This document shows positions 56,895 to 64,000 of a stretch of 64,000 nucleotides of DNA, in pieces. Source of the stretch: Holothuria scabra (lineage: Eukaryota; Echinodermata; Holothuroidea; Aspidochirotida; Holothuriidae). The notes under the pieces were generated by a model. That model was not told the DNA's origin and made no database searches. It saw only the letters and a program-made list of their open reading frames with translations. The position numbers and the translations under genes were made by a program. Within the stretch, counting starts at the first letter, position 1; each line of letters begins with the position of its first letter. The DNA lies in contig CM074184.1 in NCBI GenBank assembly GCA_037179385.1, forward strand, positions 17,998,001 through 18,062,000, in the 5' to 3' direction.

Positions 56895-58570
56895 AACTCG
56901 CTAACTACAACCGACCGAACGAGCGGACAAATTAAAGTTCTTTCGATCAACCATAGTTATTATACCTCTCCCTGGTGGGGAAACTCGTTACGTACACTGT
57001 GTATGCACAGATGTAGAAGCTGTATGTACGTTCATAGTTTTTGTAAGGTACGTCCGTAACTGTCCGTTAAAGCATGTTGAGCTCTTAAAAAATTGATCAC
57101 GTGACTTTGAAGATGCACACGATCGATCGGTTGCGTTATGGCTCCATTGAGTGATGTACTGTTTTTGCCTGGAAAGTGAAATTTAAGTTGACCTAAGGGC
57201 TAAAAGGGAACTGCAAACGGCCTCCTAATCAGCAAGTTTTTAAGATTTTTGAATAAATGAAGAAATCCTATGTTCTCGGGTTTCATTTTCTCTTTTTTAA
57301 GCGTAAAATACTGGTTCTGAGGCCTGGCGTTTGGAGACTTTCGCTGAGGACATTCATTTTAACCCTACAGGTTTATCACACCGCAGTTAGTGTGCGGTAA
57401 GGGTGAAGTAGACCTACTTCATTACGCTAGGTGGGCTTCCTAAAATTTTGTACGACCATAGTTACTGATAAATGTTGTATAACACGCTCGTCTGATGAAC
57501 CGTTACACTCGTTTGTTAAAATGTTTTAATCCAACTGGTCTAACGTTATACAGTGCTATTGCTACGTGCTTCGCAATTTCGCGGAATTGCTGAGTATGCT
57601 AACCAAGGTACTCTTGCTAGCCCAGCCTTCAATTGTCTCGCAATTTTAGTTTGGGTACAGTTATTCTCTCTTTACGGTCGTTCTAATTTAAGACAGAAAT
57701 CTTAATCAAACCTTTCGCAATAATATACGCGCTATTTGAAGTCATTACAGTTTGATAACTGTTCACAAGAGACTATCGAAGAAATCAGTGTAGCCTGTCT
57801 GCATATATACAGTACGTATGGAGAGTCCAACAAAAAGGCTCTCGTGTACTATCAACGTCACGTGACTGACAAAAACCGGAGTCTCAACATAAGCAGTCAG
57901 TTCGCGGAGTTTCCAAACCAGGGGAAAGGTATAATAACTATTGTTCAACTAATCGCTACGACAAACTTAGGGACTAGCAGTTAGTAGAGTTTTAAGAGGT
58001 GGTGGCTACAGGTGCGTTTCGTTTAGCAGTCTAATATGAGGTCGGTTAACCGTGATTCTTAATTCTGAGTTGCTTTCCTCTCTATCACATATGTATGTTT
58101 TTCGCCACGATTTTAAGGCGAGAGAAATCGTGACAGGTCTTCAGTATATCTCATTCCTTAATGTTGTTTGTGAATGATGACATTGTCCGACGCGCCATTT
58201 AGGCCTACCGCACTAGGTGCATGCAGCGTCCACATTTTTATTCTGATGTAACACTTAGCAAATCTAGTCATAATAGAATTACTGTAGTGGATAAAGTCCT
58301 TCCATTATCATCATGCAATGCAAAGATTGGTGTGACCTTTGCCCCGGCTCACCCTAATATAGATAAGCATGTTACATAAACAAATGACAAAACAAACGAG
58401 CTTCATGCATTCAAATTTGATTGAACTGCACTAAAAACACTTTGGTGTATACTCACCGGAGCTCTACAACGAAATTGTCTCCCTAACTTGTTTGCATTTA
58501 CGAAAATGAACAAACGATTACATATGACTCTATTCAATAGCTTTTGACAGACCATCTTTGAATTTTGCAA
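56895..58570. other. Mostly featureless, one conserved segment
   Basis: Apart from the repeated segment at 57810-57890, I see nothing I can name. Confidence 0.4.
57810..57890 (+). repeat. Dispersed ~70 bp conserved segment, copy 2
   Basis: TATGGAGAGTCCAACAAAAA then TGTACTATCAACGTCACGT. It lies in an 82-codon frame (57736-57984), but no splice context or known domain supports a gene. Confidence 0.55.
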
Positions 58571-58578
58571 TGATTTAA

Positions 58579-59128
58579 ATTCTAATCCTCTCAGCCAAAC
58601 AATTCAAATTCTCCTAACCTACTTACTTAAAGGGCAAGAGCAGCCAGCCCAAGATGAAGAAGTGTAGTAGACTGTCCTGTTTCATGACTGGCTGTTGAGG
58701 GTCATGTGACAACAATTTTCTCTTCAAATGTGAAATTTACTATCAGTAAATGCTTGTTTTACATTGAATATGCAGTATTGAAGTTATAAAATATGATGAA
58801 AGATACTTTGAAGAGAAATAAGAGGAACATTGTGATATTTGGCGGCTGTTGCATCAAAATAAGTTTTGGGTACTGATCTTGACCTTTTAGTCCCGCTCAC
58901 ATCTATGTTAAACTCATCCTCATCAAGACAAAATCACTTCAGTGCTTCAATGTGAGTATACAAGACCCCAAAGTAAAATCAAAGCACTCTCTCAGGTCAG
59001 CATATGCTGTGTAATATGAGCCACAGTGCGGTGTTTTTTTTTTAACACTCTGTCAATCAAAGAGCTGTGTCAATTGAGAATACCTGAAGACTACAAAAAT
59101 TGTAGTTTGGGGTGAGACTGGACTCCCT
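58579..59128. mobile_element. MITE family B, copy 7, carrying a nested A element
   Basis: TTAA at 58575-58578 and 59129-59132. The two B halves flank the A element at 58631-58885. Removing it leaves ~295 bp, the normal B length. Confidence 0.8.
58631..58885. mobile_element. MITE family A, copy 3 (nested in a B element)
   Basis: 255 bp, inserted at TTAA (58627-58630) inside MITE B7. The right target copy has mutated to TTTA. B sequence continues on either side. Confidence 0.85.
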
Positions 59129-59134
59129 TTAAGT

Positions 59135-61070
59135 CAAAATGTATAGAAATAAAAGTCGTCTAAACGGTTGAGATATTACTGAAAAGAAAAGATTGGGGTA
59201 ATAAATAGGAGTTACCGGTAACTTCGTAACTCGGACGAGTTGCATGTTATGTAATGGATCTAGTCGTGTAACGTGTTACTTTTTGCTAGTGTTTGTAACT
59301 GTTTGCAGAATTTATTACGCCTACGTCTCGCTTGTGTCGTAGCTGTAACGGAACAGAGTTTCCTTGTAAGCTTACCGTTACTTTTATGTTACATGTAATT
59401 TAATGGTATGCCTTATAATCGAGCCTTAAATGTTCAAAACCCAACTAAACATGACGAATCGGCATTTGTGAATTGAATTCTTGTAAGTAAAAAATGCAGT
59501 CTTGCGTGACCATTAAATTTAGGAATATTCCGTTGACAAATTTCAAGATCTTCAAAAAAACAATGCACTTTTTCCCTTTTTCTGGTGGAAATTCCATCTA
59601 AATAACATGTTGCGTTCAGAAGTTATGACTTTTAAAAGAAAATATTCAAAGTACAGGAACACATTGCATTGTGGGAAAGCTGTGATATTATACCGGCAGA
59701 TAAACTGAGCATATTTTGATTTTTTTTTTTTTTTTTTTGTTCACACAAGCAACTGAAATATGCAGAGAGCTTTAAAGCTGCAACCTGTGCGCTCTCAAAA
59801 GTTTCAGCTCAACCTCAAATGAACATTATTAAATGTTTCACCTGTGTGAAAGTTTCGAGGTAAAGTTAGTTAATTCAATTTTAAAGAACATCAAAAGATT
59901 TTGGAAGTTAAGCTTCCGGTAAATTCATAGCGTTTTGTAAACTTGAAGCAACTGAGAGAACTGGGGTTTGAAGGGTGAGCGATAAAAAAGTATTCTTCTA
60001 TTTTAGAAATTGACACCGGAGTATTCCTTTAAGTGACTCCCATCAACCTCATTCCAGACCTTTTTTGTTTTCTTGACGCTACATGGGGTGAAAACTTCGT
60101 CCAAACCTACTGGGAGATGTTATGAATAACTATTAACACCTCGAGTCCCTAGTAATTTTCTCACTGCAAGAGATAGCTAATGTTCATAGATATAGTTCAT
60201 AACTACACTACACACACGAACCTAACAGAGACAGCGTTGCCATTCAACCTCATTTTATCTTTTATCTCTTCTCTACCTACGTTGTTTTAGTTCCCAACCA
60301 GTTCCAATTCGCCATAAACGTAATTGTACTTTTTCAGTTTTGCAACCTTGTTAAGGACTATGCTACATTTTGTCAGTTTCATTCAATCTACCTGCCTACT
60401 TCTCCTGATTTCAATGGTGGCTTAAACCCTTTCTTATTTAACGTTTTAACTTTGCAACACGGTTCACATTAAAAGTTGCCTCACTCTGTATACCCAGCAC
60501 TGTACTAGTTTTGTCAGGTGAAGACCTAGAGAAAAGAGCTGTGACAACTCCCTGGTAAGAATATAAAAAAAACCTTAAATACTGCACAGTTACTTCTCAG
60601 TGAGACTAGTGAGCCAAGAAGGAACTTATGCACTACGTAGCTTTAAGGTCGTTTGCAAGGATAGGCGGCGACGTGACGGTGACGCTCTTTCACACATCAT
60701 GTCTGAGGCATGATGTGTGAGAGAGCTTTACGTCCAGAAACTGGTAGATCTAAATGTTTACAGGATTTCGGTTTTTCTAAAGAATTTACACATAACACAT
60801 TTTTCTGATATTCTCGACCTGTACCTTAAGTTTCAAGGAAACTAAAAAATGTGTATAAACTATGAATATATTCTTTACCGATAAATGAATATGTAATGTT
60901 GTTTATAAAGCCGAGAACAGGCTATACCCTAGAATGTCATAAGTGTAATGTCTCGCTACTAAAATAAGTTAACACTCGGTCGTCATACAAAACGGAGGAA
61001 TTTAGGCCTGCAGACACTACACAGCAGCATTAAATAACTTTGTTAAAAATGCTCAAATAGTCTTTACATT
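59135..61070. other. No supported gene
   Basis: AT-rich, with a T tract at 59719-59739 and the stem-loop at 60684-60726. Confidence 0.45.
60684..60726. repeat. 18 bp stem-loop
   Basis: GCTCTTTCACACATCATG and CATGATGTGTGAGAGAGC pair over 18 bp with one mismatch, 7 bp loop. Confidence 0.7.
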
Positions 61071-61073
61071 ATA

Positions 61074-61320
61074 CTAGCTTCTCTGCCTTTTTGCTAAAAT
61101 CATGTGTAGCATCTGTTTTTTTCATCCAGTCTAGAATAGAGCCATACATGACAGACCAATGATGTAAATGGTCTGAGGGTCGTGAGGCTGGTCAAGTGTT
61201 GTCCTTCAGTGAACGTATAATAGCTTCTTCGGGAAGCGGTTAAAAGTTTGGTTTTGCCGAACGGCCCTTTGCCAGAGGGTCGGGAGGACTTTAGAAAAAG
61301 TAGCCGGAAGTGTTAGGAGC
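61074..61320 (+). repeat. U2 snRNA-headed SINE-like repeat, copy 2
   Basis: Begins TAGCTTCTCTGCCTTTTTGC, with GTGTAGCATCTGTT further in, a decayed U2 5' end. The same body as copy 1 follows (AGTCTAGAATAGAGCCATAC, TGATGTAAATGGTCTG, TTGTCCTTCAGTG, GCCGAACGG). It may extend to an ATT-rich tail near 61480-61497. Confidence 0.72.
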
Positions 61321-61499
61321 CTAAATGGGAATTGTAAAATTCGGGTCCTCTGTTTCTGTTATGAGACCGAAGTTAGGCCTATAGCACCTCTTTTGGGTTA
61401 TCTTAAAGTAGCTCCTGTTTGGAGGGAATTGTAAATATATTTTTGGGAATGTTATTGACAGCTTGACTTGACGGAATATTATTATTATTAATGATAATA

Positions 61500-64000
61500 A
61501 CAAAAAAATGTGTTGTTTACATGCTTATTATAACAACGTTTTACATGTTTGCGGCATCCCACCGTGACATTCACGTGGTACAATGATGTCGTTGATTCAT
61601 TCTTTTAAAAAATCACGTTTAATACGGTAACATTTAATGGTCAAATAGTTAATCACATTTTAACATACACAAAACTAGCATCTAGCCATTACATTTGACC
61701 ATCAAAACAGTTCACAGAACTGTCCATTCAGTACAATATTGTGAAGAATAATCATCTACGTTACCTGTTACAAATATGTATACCAACGGATAACACACTA
61801 TTTATCCCAGGAGTTGTTCCTCTTATCGCCCGTACACAGCTAGGAGTCTCTTAAAAGTGAGCACTAGACACCGCATTAACAACTTTAAATAGATACAGTA
61901 TCTTAGTTACATAGCAAACAATATGGGGACCTTAAAGGGTATGTTACACTGGACAAGATTTACGTACCCATAATGCTCAGTGAACACTGAGTTTCTGAGT
62001 TTAAGTTCATGTGACATGCATATAGTTTGTCACGAAAATGTTAACTTGAATTGTAAAATCAAGAACTCCTTCCAGTGCTGTTATTTGTGTGTGTGTGTGT
62101 GTGTGTTTGTGTGAGTGTGTGTGAGTGTGTGTGTGTGTGCGTATGCGTGTGTGGGTGTGGGTGTGGATGTGTGTGTGTGTCTAGGCCGGGGAATCAGAGA
62201 CTGAATTAGTTCTCTACCACAAAACATTATATTAACATAAACATCAGCTCCGACACGGTCATGGCGGTGGGATGGGAAATGGGCACGTTGTTCAATCGAA
62301 TTTTGAAAATTTATTACCCATAATTGATTTAAGCTGTAGATTGCAGGTTGGGTGAATGGTGAAATCTGTTCTACTCCACCCATGCACGGTGGATTTATTT
62401 ATTTTGTATCAGAAATCTCTTGTAAACTACCAAATTTTTGCGCATCCTATTATTTTGTGTAGAGTTCAATTGATTTGTTTGTTCAGATGTGAAGGTTCCA
62501 GTGAATGCAAACTTTGGCAAAGTTCATTAGTAATTGCAAAGGATGACGTTTTATTAATAACCATAATTACATCGTTCTGACTGTCGGACAAATGCAAGAG
62601 GTTATTCTAAGGAGAAGTAGTTTTTATTTGGGAAAATTGAAGATAAACGTCCAGTCTCAGGTTTAATTATGCACCATGCAGGGGCGTTAATGCATGTGTA
62701 CATCATGAATTATTAATATGCAAATCATAGATCGCTTTCAAAATATCTAACGTGATGCATATTTTATTAATCTTCTGCCAGTTTTGTAATATTGGCCTAG
62801 TTTACCTTTCTCTATGGCATTCCACTACTGGAAGAAAGGCAGTGAGTGGCCAGCCCGAATTGAATTAATTGGTAAGAAACTGATCCTTGAAACATCATCA
62901 AAATTACTAACCAGCTCCATGTCATTTCCACTCTGGAAACTAGCGTTCGTTCGAAATTAGTAAACTACGTATTTCCTTCTCGTTGCCGTGTCCCCTCCTG
63001 TTGTGGCACGTGGTTTTAAGTTGAAACTATCATATGACAGTGCCTCCATTTTGCAATTACCCCAGATCACATGGTTTAATGCCCGTTTCATTGTACCAGC
63101 ATTAGAAGAGTGCCATGCAACAGTCAAATATAAGTAACTTACGGTAATTACCTCGCTAACGATTCACCAACCAAAGCTTTGGCAAAAGGTATGGCTTTTG
63201 TATCAACCCACCTAAAAAAAACTAAACACAGCAAAACAAACAAAAACCCAAAGTTTCTCAAGGGGACCAGGTTAGCTTCCTATCGACTTAAACAGTCAAA
63301 CTTAATACGATTCCTTGCTTGTTCAGCAAGTAGATCTGTTTATAGCAATGTTGAAGCGTTTAAATGTGAAAACTGTTGTAGGGCATTTTGTTTGTTCCGA
63401 TTCAGACAGTTGAGAAACTCAGGAAGTTGTCCGAATCAGCGAGACGTAGGCTTTGCTGGGTTCAGCTGACGAACAGAAGTGCAGAGCAAGTAACCACCGT
63501 CCCACCAAATTTGGAAGGAGGTACTCAAAATTGGGAATATTCACATGGGAGATGTCAAACGACCCCAAAGAGGACGAATGATAGCCTGTTTCGTTATGTT
63601 TTGAGTACTAGTCAAAAGTGACGAGAAGGTAATCTCCCTGTACTCCCGCCCTGCTTTCGTACTGAAGAACCGTTCGGACCCTCAAATATTCATTTTGAAC
63701 CAAACAAATGTTACAGCAATTTTCTAAGACATGAGAATATTTCCGAACATGACACTATTTTGACCAATCTTAATCGAACAAATTTGTTACTCGTAGATTC
63801 CACCCATGCAGCAAGACATTGACCTCGATCCTAGGGAGACGTGCTCACACTTTTTGATGGGGGACGGCAAAAGCAAAATGGGCACCACTTTAAGTTGGTA
63901 AAAGAATCAAAATATGGTATCATTGTGCATCTAAGTCCTTCAAGACAGCAGAAATTTTCAGAAGATAGGTTGAACACCCCCTCACACACTAAAAAAAGAA
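61500..64000. other. No supported gene
   Basis: TG microsatellite at 62085-62181. Open frames to 100 codons in this span are low-complexity or unrecognised. Confidence 0.45.
62085..62181. repeat. TG-rich microsatellite
   Basis: (TG)n with GA, TT and GG interruptions. Confidence 0.95.

Noticed and set aside
62081..62383. 100-codon minus-strand frame ending in His-Thr repeats
   Set aside because: Product of the TG microsatellite.

Overview
This window is animal nuclear DNA with long introns, GT-AG splice sites, few genes and dense small transposons. The repeats are a Ty3/gypsy element with a tRNA-Ser type primer site, TTAA-flanked miniature transposons (MITEs), hAT-like elements, tRNA-headed SINEs and poly-G/C tracts. 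Together with a mosaic CUB/LDLa/PAN protease they suggest a marine invertebrate, possibly an echinoderm or another non-vertebrate deuterostome. The species cannot be fixed from sequence alone.

One host gene accounts for nearly all convincing coding sequence. It lies on the minus strand from 49033 (ATG) to 18195 (stop) in 11 coding exons, and all splice phases close. The spliced frame is 2283 nt, giving 760 residues. The order is signal peptide, trypsin-like catalytic domain (His79, Asp130, Ser228; specificity Asp222), LDL-receptor class A module, PAN/apple-like module, CUB1, CUB2, acidic Ser/Thr-rich stalk, one transmembrane helix and a short basic tail. The protease domain is N-terminal and the membrane anchor C-terminal, the reverse of most membrane mosaic proteases. 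Each accessory module is bounded by phase-1 introns, as expected from exon shuffling.

The introns and flanks are a layered mobile-element landscape. Intron 9 holds a 4.6 kb Mag-like Ty3/gypsy element (20314-24941, plus strand, target duplication GGACC). It sits between the A and B boxes of an older tRNA-like SINE and is inactivated by frameshifts, a deletion through the reverse transcriptase core and an in-frame stop. The same intron has an element with inverted repeats of about 190 bp (25195-26892). Two TTAA-flanked MITE families (A, 3 copies; B, 7 copies), a third MITE family (C, 3 copies), hAT-like elements with 8 bp target duplications (best at 55148-56885) and several foldback elements fill the rest.

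The most unusual repeat is a pair of related sequences (50687-50455 minus, 61074-61320 plus). Their first ~46 nt match the 5' end of U2 spliceosomal RNA and are fused to a shared ~190 nt body, which looks like a U2-headed SINE family. The regions 1-18 kb and 50-64 kb contain no gene I can support.
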